A stretch of 64,000 nucleotides of DNA from positions 309,980 to 373,979 of the forward strand of contig SVIG01000001.1 of NCBI GenBank assembly GCA_015071005.1. Reading direction: 5' to 3'. The position numbers and the translations under genes are program-made. The stretch is from Clostridiales bacterium. GTDB taxonomy: Bacteria > Bacillota > Clostridia > Christensenellales > Borkfalkiaceae. Positions 43,405-51,815 of the stretch are shown here, piece by piece (the first letter of the stretch is position 1; each line of letters opens with the position of its first letter). The notes beneath the pieces are model-generated. The model saw only the letters and a list, made by a program, of their open reading frames with translations. It was not told the DNA's origin and made no database searches.

Positions 43405-44787
43405 TTATTTCACCTCCGGCTTCGTTTTATTCGCGCTTTTTTTCTTAGCGGCGGATTCGGCTACGAGTTCGTCGATCGTGGGTACGATACCAAGCACGGG
43501 AACGTTGAACATTCTCGTGATGACTTCCTGATCGCGCAAACGTTTATCCGATTTATCAATGATGATAACAACAACGCAGGCCACGACAAAGAAGAGGGCG
43601 GCAAAGAGAATACCGTGTTTAATCGCTTGGTTTCTCGTGTAGTTCGGGTCGGTTTGATGGATGCCGTCCATACGGGAGATTCTTTGGCAATTCGTGCCGA
43701 CGTAGCCGTCGGGAACCGTCATGTTTTCCGCTACGTATACGGGAACAACGTTTTTAACGCGCGTTAAAATATCGTTTGCAATTGCCGTACCCTTTTCACC
43801 GTCTTTATTAAGCACGGAAATTCTTACGTAAATGAAGGAGCGTGCGAGCTTGCTCGTGTCGCTATCGTCCGTAGGAGCGCTTTCTAAATAGGAATAGGAA
43901 ACGCAGGATTTATAGCGAGAAAGTTGGGAAGCGTATGCGCTCGACGTGCGCCAAAACTCTAAAACCTTTTCTACTGCGCCGAGCTTTTCGTTTTCCGATT
44001 GCGGCTCGTAAGCGGCTTTTTTTGCCACCTTCCAAGCGAGTTCTGCATTCTCTACGTTCGTTTGTTCAATGGACACATCGTTTTGTGCGATGGTGTAAGC
44101 GTTGTATGCCGCTTCTAAATTCGTGGGAACGCCGCCGTGTTTATCCTTATACGTTAAATATTCTTCGAGTTTGAAAGTGCTGCTCTTTACTTGACCGCCA
44201 TTATAAAGGGGTACCCATTCTTGGTTGAGTGTGCGCAGCTTTTCGTTTGCGTTGCGTACAGCTTTTGCCTTTATTTCTAATGCGCTGTTGTAATCCTTTT
44301 CCGCACGGGCAACTTCCGCTAAAAGCGGCTCAGCTGCTTCGTAAAGGGCACAAAACTGCGCATTCGTTTCGTTATTAGAAAACCAAGGAAACTCCTTCTC
44401 AACGCCTTTACTGTCCGTTACCGTGTAAGTTTTTCCAGGAAGGATCTTGCCGTTAAGAATGAGCTGCTCGGCAAAGCTTTCAGACGAAAGAAGACGGATC
44501 ATGTTGTCCATGACGTGCTGACCGTATGCGCCGTATACGCCGTATTGGCTACCGCCTGCGGCGACGCCGCTTGACGAGCCAGCCGATTCCTCGGGCTTTT
44601 CGGGGTTCACGTAAAACTCTACGCGCGTACCGAAATGGTTGATGTCAATGGTTTTCCAAATTGCAAAGCAACCACCTAAAATACCACCGACGAGTACGGC
44701 AAGGATCAAATACTTGATTTTGCTTAAAAGAAGGCGAAGTATGTCTAATAAGCTGCTGCCTTCTTCCACTTGACGATTATCTTCCAT
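43405..44787 (-). CDS. CpsC/CapA-type Wzz-like polysaccharide co-polymerase, BY-kinase activator
   Basis: 460 residues with two flanking membrane helices (about 26-46 and 400-425) and a large extracellular helical domain, the Wzz layout. The extracellular part (~70-390) is longer than in streptococcal CpsC (~230 residues in total) and includes coiled-coil-like stretches. The cytoplasmic C-terminus (DKSDKRLRDQEVITRMFNVP, VLGIVPTIDEL) is the segment that activates the kinase. Operon with the kinase gene. Confidence 0.9.
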   Translation of the reverse strand: MEDNRQVEEGSSLLDILRLLLSKIKYLILAVLVGGILGGCFAIWKTIDINHFGTRVEFYVNPEKPEESAGSSSGVAAGGSQYGVYGAYGQHVMDNMIRLLSSESFAEQLILNGKILPGKTYTVTDSKGVEKEFPWFSNNETNAQFCALYEAAEPLLAEVARAEKDYNSALEIKAKAVRNANEKLRTLNQEWVPLYNGGQVKSSTFKLEEYLTYKDKHGGVPTNLEAAYNAYTIAQNDVSIEQTNVENAELAWKVAKKAAYEPQSENEKLGAVEKVLEFWRTSSAYASQLSRYKSCVSYSYLESAPTDDSDTSKLARSFIYVRISVLNKDGEKGTAIANDILTRVKNVVPVYVAENMTVPDGYVGTNCQRISRMDGIHQTDPNYTRNQAIKHGILFAALFFVVACVVVIIIDKSDKRLRDQEVITRMFNVPVLGIVPTIDELVAESAAKKKSANKTKPEVK

Positions 44788-44990
44788 TAGGATTCTCCTT
44801 ATTTGTTTTTCCTTTTGTTGTGCGCTGTTCGCGCTGTAAAAGCTGACGATTTTTATAAAATATTTTTATAAAACGCCATACCGCATAACATTATATCACA
44901 TTGTAGCTTACTTGTAAAGCGTTTTTTCTACGAAAAAAGCATTTATAAAAAGAGGAAAAGTTTGTCAAAACGCTCCTTTTATATAAAATA

Positions 44991-45010
44991 AACGCGTACA
45001 TGGTACCCTC
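44991..45010 (-). repeat. Dispersed element, form B (intergenic)
   Basis: Minus strand GAGGGTACCATGTACGCGTT preceded by AAAAAAT, downstream of the rng terminator. Confidence 0.85.
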
Positions 45011-45046
45011 ATTTTTTATTCAACGCAACCCTGTCTACGCCATTTC

Positions 45047-45076
45047 AAAAACCCCGTCGCATTTTGCGACGGGGTT
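45047..45076 (-). terminator. Terminator after rng
   Basis: AACCCCGTCGC / GCGACGGGGTT stem with an ATTTT/AAAAT loop; minus strand ends in a T-run. Confidence 0.85.
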
Positions 45077-45080
45077 AGAA

Positions 45081-46598
45081 TTAGTAAAGAAGCTGTGCTT
45101 TTTCGGGAAGATGTAGCTCTGTCTCGTTTGTGCCACGGACGGTGTGACAATCTTCTCGATAGGTTTTATGAGGGATTAAATAAATCCGCTTATCCTTCCA
45201 ACGATTCTTTGCTTCAATGGAAAGAAGTCCTTCGTTTAAGATTTTTTCCATAATATTTTCATTGAGTTCCACAATCGCGGATGAGTATCCGTCTGCAAAA
45301 CAGCCTAAAAGCTTTGCGCGAATGTCGGTTACGACGAAAATATCCTCGTGGACGTGTCCCATACCCGAGCAATGCGGACAGGGCTTTACAAGATACGAGC
45401 GCGCGTCATGGCCTACCCGTTTGCGGGTAAACTGCGTCAAGCAAAGCTCGCTCATCGGCAAAACGTGACATTTTGCGCTATCCTTTTGCAGGTGTGCGGT
45501 GAGCGCCTCGGTGATTGCAAGCCTATGCGCTTCGTCTTGCATATCGATAAAGTCGACGACGACGATTCCGCCGATATTACGAAGACGGACCTGCCGAGCA
45601 ATTTCTTCGGCGGCGGCAAGATTGACTGCAAAAACGGTTTCTTCTAAATTGTTGGAGCCGATATAGCTGCCTGTATTGACGTCGATAACCGTCATGGCTT
45701 CGGTGTGCTCGATTACAAGCGAACCGCCGTTTTCCAAAGGCACGATCGGGCTTGCTGCGTTAAAAACAAGGTGGCGAATGTTGTACGATTCGAGCATGGA
45801 ACGTTCGCCCTTATACATAAGCAATTTTTTCGGGGAAATGTCTTTGCGGAGCTTGATAAGCCGCGAAAGGCGTAAATACAGCTCCTTATCCCCTACGTGA
45901 ATGGCGGAAATTTCGTCGCCGAAACAGTCGCGCATGACGCGGCAAGGCAAATCGTCGTCCTGATAAATTGCTGAACCAACAGGTGCTTTTTTGGCAAAGG
46001 CGAGCGTTTCGTTGTATAATTTTTTTAAGTATGCCGCTTCCGATTTTAACTGCTGTAAAGTCGCAAAAGGGGCTTGCGTACGAACTATATATCCTTCTTG
46101 TTCGCTCGCGCGCATTTTTTCGGCGGCGAGAAGTAGGTCGTGGCGGGTATTTTCATCGGTAATTTTACGGGAAATCCCCACAAAATCGGTGTTCGGCAGG
46201 TAAATAAGCCGTTTCCCGACAAAGGAAAGGTGGGTTGTGACCTTTGCGCCTTTTGTTCTGCGGGGCGGTTTGGTCACCTGCACGATGATTTCATCGCCGA
46301 TTTTCAATTTCAAAGGTGCGGACTCCGCGGTTTTTAACGTACCGTCGTATTTCGTGTAGTCAGTGTACGTTTCTTCGGTGGAAAGATAACAGTTTTTTTC
46401 CAAACCGCAATGGATAAAGGCGGCGTTCATGCCCGAAAGCACGTTGACGACCCTGCCCTTATAAATATCCCCGACGCACACGCCGCGAGGTTCTTGCTCG
46501 CATTGGAATTCCGTCAGTCTTCCGTCTTCTACAAGGGCGGCAAACTGTTGATTACAGTATCGGTCCAAAAACCATTCTTTTTTTATCTCTTTTTTCAT
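45081..46598 (-). CDS. rng: Ribonuclease E/G family endoribonuclease
   Basis: 505 residues from the ATG at 46598 (AAGGACGG site); a longer in-frame start has no site. S1 domain (~35-115, GDIYKGRVVNVLSGMNAAFI), catalytic DNase I-like domain with IDVNTGSYIGSNNLEETVFA (~290) and VVDFIDMQDEAHRL, and a Zn-link CPHCSGMG (~410) that joins dimers. It processes rRNA and mRNA. Lies downstream of spoIVFA-spoIVFB, as in many Clostridia. Confidence 0.94.
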   Translation of the reverse strand: MKKEIKKEWFLDRYCNQQFAALVEDGRLTEFQCEQEPRGVCVGDIYKGRVVNVLSGMNAAFIHCGLEKNCYLSTEETYTDYTKYDGTLKTAESAPLKLKIGDEIIVQVTKPPRRTKGAKVTTHLSFVGKRLIYLPNTDFVGISRKITDENTRHDLLLAAEKMRASEQEGYIVRTQAPFATLQQLKSEAAYLKKLYNETLAFAKKAPVGSAIYQDDDLPCRVMRDCFGDEISAIHVGDKELYLRLSRLIKLRKDISPKKLLMYKGERSMLESYNIRHLVFNAASPIVPLENGGSLVIEHTEAMTVIDVNTGSYIGSNNLEETVFAVNLAAAEEIARQVRLRNIGGIVVVDFIDMQDEAHRLAITEALTAHLQKDSAKCHVLPMSELCLTQFTRKRVGHDARSYLVKPCPHCSGMGHVHEDIFVVTDIRAKLLGCFADGYSSAIVELNENIMEKILNEGLLSIEAKNRWKDKRIYLIPHKTYREDCHTVRGTNETELHLPEKAQLLY

Positions 46599-46630
46599 AA
46601 AGCCGTCCTTGGTGGGGGGGGTATTGCGCT

Positions 46631-46651
46631 GTGAAACGGTTTTCGTTTCAC
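46631..46651. promoter_or_regulatory. Hairpin in the rng leader
   Basis: GTGAAACG / CGTTTCAC, an 8-bp perfect stem with a 5-nt loop, extended by TTGC/GCAA. It lies 33 bp upstream of the rng start, and RNase E-type genes are often autoregulated through leader hairpins. The half-sites also resemble inverted parS arms, but the spacing is wrong for parS. Confidence 0.45.
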
Positions 46652-46723
46652 GCAACTATTAGTATAACAAACGAAAAAGCTTTTGGCAAGGAGTTTTGTC
46701 TTTTTTGACGGAAATTTTATCTA

Positions 46724-47698
46724 TTAGAAGGGGGAAATATCCGCTTTTTGTTCATTTTTTGCTTGGTTGTACACGTCGCGCAGGCTTTGATAGGGCGTTT
46801 TTGCCAACAAAAGCAGGCGCGCAAGTTCGTTTTGGGTGAGATTAAAAAGTCGGTTTTCCGCTTCGTCGTAAACCTCTAACACTAAATACGAGCCCTTTGT
46901 AATAAATCGTAAAGCTGTTTTAATGGAACAGCTGTCCAGCACAGCAACTCGCCGTATTTCTACGCCGTTTTGCATCGGTCGATGCAGGGAAAAATCGATT
47001 TTTCGATAGACAGCGAGCTTATCTCTATTTCCAATCGCACCTACGCATAAAAATAAACTGAAAGCAAGAAGGGTGATATTGGGTGTGCCGTGCATTATTT
47101 GTAAAACGAACGAACCGAGCATCGCGAGAGAAAAAAGCAGACTGATAATACGGCATATCCGATCGGCGATTTTTTCCGCTTTATCCGCTTGCGAGTATTT
47201 TTTAAGGAGCGCGCGCGTGAGTGCGCAACGTAAAACCCGCCCCCCATCCAAGGGGTACGCAGGGAGTAAATTGACGAGTGCAATCGAGATAGAAGAATAG
47301 AACGCTGTGTCCGTGAACGCGTACATGGTAGGGGCAAACCACCAAATTGCCCCAAAAAATAGGGCGGTGCAAAGATTGCATAGCGGCCCGCAAAGCGCAA
47401 CGAAAATCTCATCCTTAAAGGAAATACCCTGTAAGTCTGCGTCGATGATTGCTCCGAAAGGCATAAGCACGATTTTATGGAGTTTATACCCAAGCTTTGC
47501 GCTTGCAAATGCGTGGGCACATTCGTGTTGAATGGCAACGAGTGCGCTCATAAAAAAGAGGAAGAGCTCACCCGTGATTGCATACCATACTCCCACAAGC
47601 AGAAAAAGCGGATGCAAACGAAAATAACGGAAAGGATTTTGGGGTAAAAAAGAACGGGAGCGGCGTTTCCGTCGCTCCGTGTTTCTAAAATTGCGCAT
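46724..47698 (-). CDS. spoIVFB: SpoIVFB-like M50 intramembrane metalloprotease
   Basis: 324 residues with about six membrane helices. The zinc motif HECAH lies near residue 63 (VAIQHECAHAFASAKLGY) and the third ligand region LLPAYPLDGGRVLR near 150. In sporulation SpoIVFB cleaves pro-sigma-K in the mother cell outer forespore membrane and is held inactive by SpoIVFA, encoded just upstream (7-bp gap). A C-terminal CBS-like region follows. The loop at FAPTMYAFTDTA is encoded by a form-B dispersed element. Confidence 0.88.
   Translation of the reverse strand: MRNFRNTERRKRRSRSFLPQNPFRYFRLHPLFLLVGVWYAITGELFLFFMSALVAIQHECAHAFASAKLGYKLHKIVLMPFGAIIDADLQGISFKDEIFVALCGPLCNLCTALFFGAIWWFAPTMYAFTDTAFYSSISIALVNLLPAYPLDGGRVLRCALTRALLKKYSQADKAEKIADRICRIISLLFSLAMLGSFVLQIMHGTPNITLLAFSLFLCVGAIGNRDKLAVYRKIDFSLHRPMQNGVEIRRVAVLDSCSIKTALRFITKGSYLVLEVYDEAENRLFNLTQNELARLLLLAKTPYQSLRDVYNQAKNEQKADISPF
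47314..47330 (-). repeat. Dispersed element, form B, in frame in spoIVFB
   Basis: Minus strand TACCATGTACGCGTTCA, read T-M-Y-A-F in a loop between membrane helices. Confidence 0.75.
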
Positions 47699-47705
47699 AG
47701 TTCTC

Positions 47706-48680
47706 TTATTCCGCTTTTACCCAAGCAAGACAGTTTTCTTCCGTCAACTCAAAACAATTCAAAAGCTCGCCGTCCGAATACATCGTCACCTGCACTTCCC
47801 CCTCGCCGTTGGAATAGCCGACGGGGATGTTTGCGTATGCCTTATCGCCTACTTGATAATACACCTCGGAAAGACCGTTGATGATTCCCGTAAAGGAATC
47901 GGAATATTGAATTTTGACAGAATAATTATTATCGCCCATTCTTGCAACTTCCGCAATTTTTCCATCAGCAGACGGATAAACGCAACAAGAATTCTTGAAT
48001 GAAAGTACGCCCGTTTGTGAAAGAGTCAGTTCGGCGTCCGAAAGCTCGGAAACGACGGGTGAAAGGATGAAATCGTCATAGGATCGCGTATCCACTTTTG
48101 CGCTTGGAACAGGTTCGTTTAAGGATCGGAAAAACGTGTTAATCGCCGAATGCGGCATAAAAACGTTCGTTAAAAAGATAGCGCCGCAGAATGCGCAGGC
48201 GAGCGCAAACTCCGTTGCAAGTGCGATTTTGACGCCGCGGGGAGCGCTCTTTTCGTCGTTCAACGCGTACATGGTATCCCCATTTTCTATATTTTCCGTT
48301 TCCTCTAAGGAAAAATCCTCAGGGGAAAGACGGGGCTTTCTCCAAAAACGGCGCTTTTTGGGCGAGGAATACAAACGAACGGTGTCAATGCTATCGTAGG
48401 GTTCAAAATCCAATCTACCCTCGCTGTTTGCTGCTTCCGTAAAAAGATTTGCATCCGCCGTAATTTGTGTATTCTCAGACCTTTCGGTTTGTTCCGATTG
48501 CTCGGAGTTTTCGTACAAACGTTGATTGATTTGCGCGATTAAATCTTCTTTTATAGGCGCATTTACGGTTTGCTCGATTTCCGCTTCACGCTTTTTGCGA
48601 CGGCGTTTTTTTTGCACGACGTTGACGGTGGATACGGGGACTTCTAACATTTCAGCATATTCAATTTCTTCGTTCATCAT
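47706..48680 (-). CDS. spoIVFA: SpoIVFA-like protein with degenerate M23 domain
   Basis: 324 residues. A long charged cytoplasmic N-terminus (KKRRRKKREAEIEQ near 24; several Glu/Ser/Gln-rich stretches) precedes a single membrane helix (~153-172). The C-terminal domain (~215-324) resembles LytM/M23 in order of strands (GKIAEVARMGDNNYSVKIQY, GIINGLSEVYYQVGDKAYAN) but lacks zinc-ligand histidines, as in SpoIVFA. Adjacent to spoIVFB, which it presumably inhibits until the forespore signal arrives. The linker GDTMYALNDEK is a form-B dispersed element. Confidence 0.8.
   Translation of the reverse strand: MMNEEIEYAEMLEVPVSTVNVVQKKRRRKKREAEIEQTVNAPIKEDLIAQINQRLYENSEQSEQTERSENTQITADANLFTEAANSEGRLDFEPYDSIDTVRLYSSPKKRRFWRKPRLSPEDFSLEETENIENGDTMYALNDEKSAPRGVKIALATEFALACAFCGAIFLTNVFMPHSAINTFFRSLNEPVPSAKVDTRSYDDFILSPVVSELSDAELTLSQTGVLSFKNSCCVYPSADGKIAEVARMGDNNYSVKIQYSDSFTGIINGLSEVYYQVGDKAYANIPVGYSNGEGEVQVTMYSDGELLNCFELTEENCLAWVKAE
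48259..48280 (-). repeat. Dispersed element, form B, in frame in spoIVFA
   Basis: Minus strand GATACCATGTACGCGTTGAA preceded by AAAATGGG, read D-T-M-Y-A-L-N in the linker before the membrane helix. Confidence 0.88.
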
Positions 48681-48796
48681 TCATTCTCCTTCACTTGCTT
48701 TTCGCTTACGTTTTATTCTATGCGGTGGGCAAGCCGTTTAGAACGAAATAGGACAAAGTTTTGTAACAAAAAAAGAGCGCGTCCGCGCTCTGAATG

Positions 48797-49513
48797 CTAT
48801 TCTTTTGTTTTGGAACAATATTCGTAGTACCAGCAGCGATACGGACAATTACAATGCTCGCCCATTTCAATTTGTGGCATCAAGGTTTCTTTCTTTTTGA
48901 GTTTTCCAAGCTCGAAAACGCAGTTGCTTGCCATAAAATCCGCCTTTCGCGCTGCCCTACTCACGTCTACAAGCTTATAAAGAAAATCACCGTGCTCTAA
49001 AAGGCTTTCACTTTCGCCCAGCTTGGTGTCAACGACGCCTTCGGGCGGCTCGTCGCCGCGAAGCACAAGATTGCAAGAAATGATCGGCACGCCGCATTTT
49101 CGCAAAATGAGGCGCTGAAAACCAAGGTCCGTTATAAATTCTTGGCGCGGGAAATAGGTGTTTTTTACTTCGTAAAGCGCATAGCCGTTTTCTTCCTTTT
49201 TCAAAATGTCGGCGGCGCAAAAATTACCGTACCAAGAGAACGAGGCTTCGCAAATCACCTTTTCGCCCGATTCCAAAAGCGCTTTCGTTTTTTCAAGCAT
49301 GGCGGCAAAATGCAAGCGCCCGTCTTCGCGCAAAGTTGTCGTTTCCACGAAATCCCCGAAAATGCCCATAGCTTGATCCCCGAACTCGTTGCCTGCGTCT
49401 AATTTCGCCTGTACCTCGGGCGGAATTATTTTATATTCGGGAGCGTGTGCGTCCAGCCATAGCATTTTTTTGCATTGTAAACCGCGGACAAAATCCGTTT
49501 TTGAAACAGCCAT
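48797..49513 (-). CDS. Standalone Cas4-like PD-(D/E)xK nuclease with Fe-S cysteines (DUF2779-like)
   Basis: 238 residues. KTDFVRGLQCKKMLWLDAHA at the start has the first conserved Cys. The nuclease core reads GEKVICEASFSWYGNFCAAD ... YALYEVKNTY (~83-117), giving the D and E-x-K ligands. The C-terminal CNCPYRCWYYEYC (~222-234) supplies three or more cysteines for a 4Fe-4S cluster. This is the Cas4/AddB layout and also the N-terminal part of DUF2779 proteins. No CRISPR, cas or addAB genes are nearby. Role in DNA processing is inferred. Confidence 0.75.
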   Translation of the reverse strand: MAVSKTDFVRGLQCKKMLWLDAHAPEYKIIPPEVQAKLDAGNEFGDQAMGIFGDFVETTTLREDGRLHFAAMLEKTKALLESGEKVICEASFSWYGNFCAADILKKEENGYALYEVKNTYFPRQEFITDLGFQRLILRKCGVPIISCNLVLRGDEPPEGVVDTKLGESESLLEHGDFLYKLVDVSRAARKADFMASNCVFELGKLKKKETLMPQIEMGEHCNCPYRCWYYEYCSKTKE

Positions 49514-49596
49514 AATTTCACCTTATATTTTTCTTTCATTATTATAATATTTTCACGCGGATTTGTCAAGATTTTTGTGAAAAATTATAAAAATAA

Positions 49597-49617
49597 GGAT
49601 ACCATGTACGCGTTGAA
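49597..49617 (+). repeat. Dispersed element, form B (intergenic, perfect)
   Basis: GATACCATGTACGCGTTGAA preceded by AAATAAG and followed by ATAAAAAAG, between the nuclease and OB-fold genes. Confidence 0.9.
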
Positions 49618-49647
49618 ATAAAAAAGACGGCTCATGCCGTCTTTACG

Positions 49648-50349
49648 TCAGCTGCCGCAATCGGCAAGCGTTTCTTCTTTGTTTTGTAAGGAATATAAGT
49701 CAAACTCGCTGTCGATATCGAATTCTTCGCCTGCTTCAAAGGCGGCGAGCTTAGATACGGAAACTTCATACGCCGTCATCGTGCGAATATCCGTTTCCGA
49801 AAATTTTTTCTGATAGTCGCGGCTTTGGATTCGTCCCGAAATGGCGATTTTATCGCCGACAGAAAGGTTCTTTACAAACCGCGCGTTTCTCCCCCACGCG
49901 ATACAAGGAATGTAATCCGATTTGTTATAAGCGCGATTCACGGCAATTAAAACGTCGGCAATTTCTCGATTGAACGGCGTCGTGCGATAGACGGGCGGTT
50001 TACAAATGTAGCCGCTCAAAATAATGCTATTCGGGTTTTTATCGGGCGGCTCGGGGAGTAATTCGCGTACGAATACGGTGAGCATAAGCCGTGATTTTTC
50101 GTTCTCGATTTTGTTGTAGCTGCGGAACTGCCCGAACGCGCAAATGCTCTTGCCTTTGGCAAGCATACCGTCTTGAATTAGCCGCTCCGATACGGTGACG
50201 GGTAAGACGTCCGCTTGACCGGAAAGCCGCATTACGCGCACGAAAAATTCGTAAAACCCCTCGCCGTAAACCTCGTGTGAGAAACTTGCGTCGCTCACGA
50301 TTTCGCCCATAACGTAAACCTTGTTGTTTTTCTCCGTTACGTAGTTCAT
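49648..50349 (-). CDS. Tandem OB-fold single-stranded DNA-binding protein
   Basis: 233 residues from the ATG at 50349 (GGAGGT site). Two SSB-like OB-folds: residues ~5-105 (NNKVYVMGEIVSDASFSHEV, KGKSICAFGQFRSYNK) and ~113-210 (ILSGYICKPPVYRTTPFNRE, KSDYIPCIAWGRNARFVKNL, GDKIAISGRIQSRDYQKKFS). The second is the closer match to SSB. The acidic end lacks the canonical DDDIPF tail. It may act as an accessory SSB in repair, recombination or competence. The standard ssb is presumably elsewhere. Confidence 0.85.
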   Translation of the reverse strand: MNYVTEKNNKVYVMGEIVSDASFSHEVYGEGFYEFFVRVMRLSGQADVLPVTVSERLIQDGMLAKGKSICAFGQFRSYNKIENEKSRLMLTVFVRELLPEPPDKNPNSIILSGYICKPPVYRTTPFNREIADVLIAVNRAYNKSDYIPCIAWGRNARFVKNLSVGDKIAISGRIQSRDYQKKFSETDIRTMTAYEVSVSKLAAFEAGEEFDIDSEFDLYSLQNKEETLADCGS

Positions 50350-50492
50350 AGTATATTGATACCTCCAAAAGTGTAATTTTGTATAAAGTGAAGAAATTTT
50401 GAGATTTTTCCTTGCGGTCAAAATGACAAAGGATTTTAAGGACCTTCTTTTCTTAAAAAACGTACGGCAAGACACTAAGACTGGGTCAAGGC

Positions 50493-51275
50493 TCAGCCTT
50501 GTCGCTGGCGACCGGTGTGATCGATTACGTAATGATCCTTATAAATCAGCTCGGAAATCGGTACAAACTCATACCCCCGATTTTTCAACGTGGAGAAGAT
50601 GATCGGTAACGCTTCCGCTGTATGTAAACCGTTGTTATGACAAAGAATAATCGATCCGTTTTTCGCGCTGTTTACAATCCGCATCGCAATCTCCGAGCCG
50701 GACAAATTTTTCCAATCCAACGAGTCCACGTCCCATTGAATCGGGTACAGACCAAGCTCCGCGCAGGTATCAATCAAAAGATTGTTATAATCCCCGTAGG
50801 GCGGACGGAAAAGAGTCACCTTTTTGCCCGTGATTTTCTCAATCGCCGCACTCGACGTTTTTAGCTCGCTGACAATCTCGTCCTTGGAGAGCTTACTCAT
50901 ATACGGATGGGTGCGGCTGTGCGTGCCGAGCTCGTGCCCTGCGTCTATGATTTTCTGCACATACTCGGGATAGTTTTCCACCCAAAACTGGACGGCAAAA
51001 AAGGTGCAACGAATCTCGTTTTGTTCCATAATGTCCAGCAACGCATCCGTGTGGTCGATACCCCATGCGCAATCAAAACTAATCGCTACTTTTTTCTCAT
51101 CCGTTTCCACCGAATAAATGGGCAAAGAACGGCTTAAACTCGTACCTGCCCCCGTTGTTTTTTCGTTTTCGACATAATTCCTTACGCAAAAAACGCAGGT
51201 GGATACGATGAATACTATTGCGCTTAAAAGAGCGGTGAGTATGGCAAAAAAATGACTTTTTTTGAGCGAGGGCAT
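50493..51275 (-). CDS. Membrane-anchored polysaccharide deacetylase (PdaB-like)
   Basis: 260 residues. An N-terminal membrane helix (8-30) is followed by a linker containing T-G-A-G-T-S-L, an in-frame dispersed element, then the NodB domain. NodB motifs: VAISFDCAWGID (metal-binding D-x near 64-75), GTHSRTHPYM (~121), RPPYGDYNN (~152) and ILCHNNGLHTAEALP (~205). PdaB-type enzymes act in spore cortex or cell-wall peptidoglycan modification; the substrate is inferred from the family. Confidence 0.88.
   Translation of the reverse strand: MPSLKKSHFFAILTALLSAIVFIVSTCVFCVRNYVENEKTTGAGTSLSRSLPIYSVETDEKKVAISFDCAWGIDHTDALLDIMEQNEIRCTFFAVQFWVENYPEYVQKIIDAGHELGTHSRTHPYMSKLSKDEIVSELKTSSAAIEKITGKKVTLFRPPYGDYNNLLIDTCAELGLYPIQWDVDSLDWKNLSGSEIAMRIVNSAKNGSIILCHNNGLHTAEALPIIFSTLKNRGYEFVPISELIYKDHYVIDHTGRQRQG
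51134..51153 (-). repeat. Dispersed element, form A, in frame in polysaccharide deacetylase
   Basis: Minus strand GGGGGCAGGTACGAGTTTAA, read T-G-A-G-T-S-L between membrane anchor and catalytic domain. Confidence 0.88.
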
Positions 51276-51470
51276 AAGGCTAACTCCATTTTAACAAGCG
51301 AATTTTGTGAAAATTTGAGAAGTTTCGTCGAAAAAAAGCGCGTTTTATCGAAAACGTCAAAAAACACAGAAACATCCGAGCTTTGAAAAACGGCTTTGGA
51401 ATAGGTTATTCCATTGTGCTGTGAAATTAGAACGAAAAATAAAAATTTTTTTGTCGCTTACGGGAAACGG

Positions 51471-51499
51471 TTTACTTTTTTAAGGAAAAAGTGTATAAT
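51471..51499 (+). promoter_or_regulatory. Promoter upstream of the 84-aa gene and alaR-like operon
   Basis: TTTACT (51471-51476), 17-bp spacer, TATAAT (51494-51499). Confidence 0.65.
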
Positions 51500-51532
51500 A
51501 AACGGAAAGAAACTCTAAAAGGCGGAAAAATT

Positions 51533-51787
51533 ATGCGAATTTGGGCAAAATTGATGACGGACGGGCATATAAAAAAGCAGTTCGTATACGAAAATCCCGA
51601 AAAATTGACCTATTCGCATTTTTTGGATTATTTGATTGAGATTTGTCAAAAGTTGGATATACCCACTCCCGTTTTAACGAAAGTGCATATTTTCAACTTC
51701 GCGAAGTTCAATCACGTGAAATTTCCCGCCCGTGATTTTGTCGAGCATTTGGGCTACGATCACTTATTTTTGGAGTATTTGATTTAA
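51533..51787 (+). CDS. Small conserved-looking protein, 84 aa
   Basis: Starts at the ATG at 51533 after AAAGGCGG. MRIWAKLMTDGHIKKQFVYE at the start, a central helix (SHFLDYLIEICQKLDIPTPV) and ARDFVEHLGYDHLFLEYLI at the end. No signal peptide or membrane helix. I do not recognise a family by name, though the compact alpha/beta pattern and good ribosome site support a real gene. It is 28 bp upstream of the Lrp-type gene and probably cotranscribed. Confidence 0.7.
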   Translation: MRIWAKLMTDGHIKKQFVYENPEKLTYSHFLDYLIEICQKLDIPTPVLTKVHIFNFAKFNHVKFPARDFVEHLGYDHLFLEYLI

Positions 51788-51815
51788 TCGAAAGTTTACT
51801 TTTAGGAGAAATGGT

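Larger units (their letters stand above)
44788..45080. other. Intergenic region between rng and the cps pair
   Basis: About 290 bp without a gene. It holds a form-B dispersed element (44991-45010), a possibly decayed second copy beside it (45020-45040, TTCAACGCAACCCTG) and the rng terminator hairpin. The promoter of the cps pair presumably lies in 44800-44980, but I see no clear consensus. Confidence 0.5.

Noticed and set aside
51705..51721. Second parS-like site (TCAATCACGTGAAATT)
   Set aside because: Only the CACGTG core and part of the arms match; about five mismatches to consensus.
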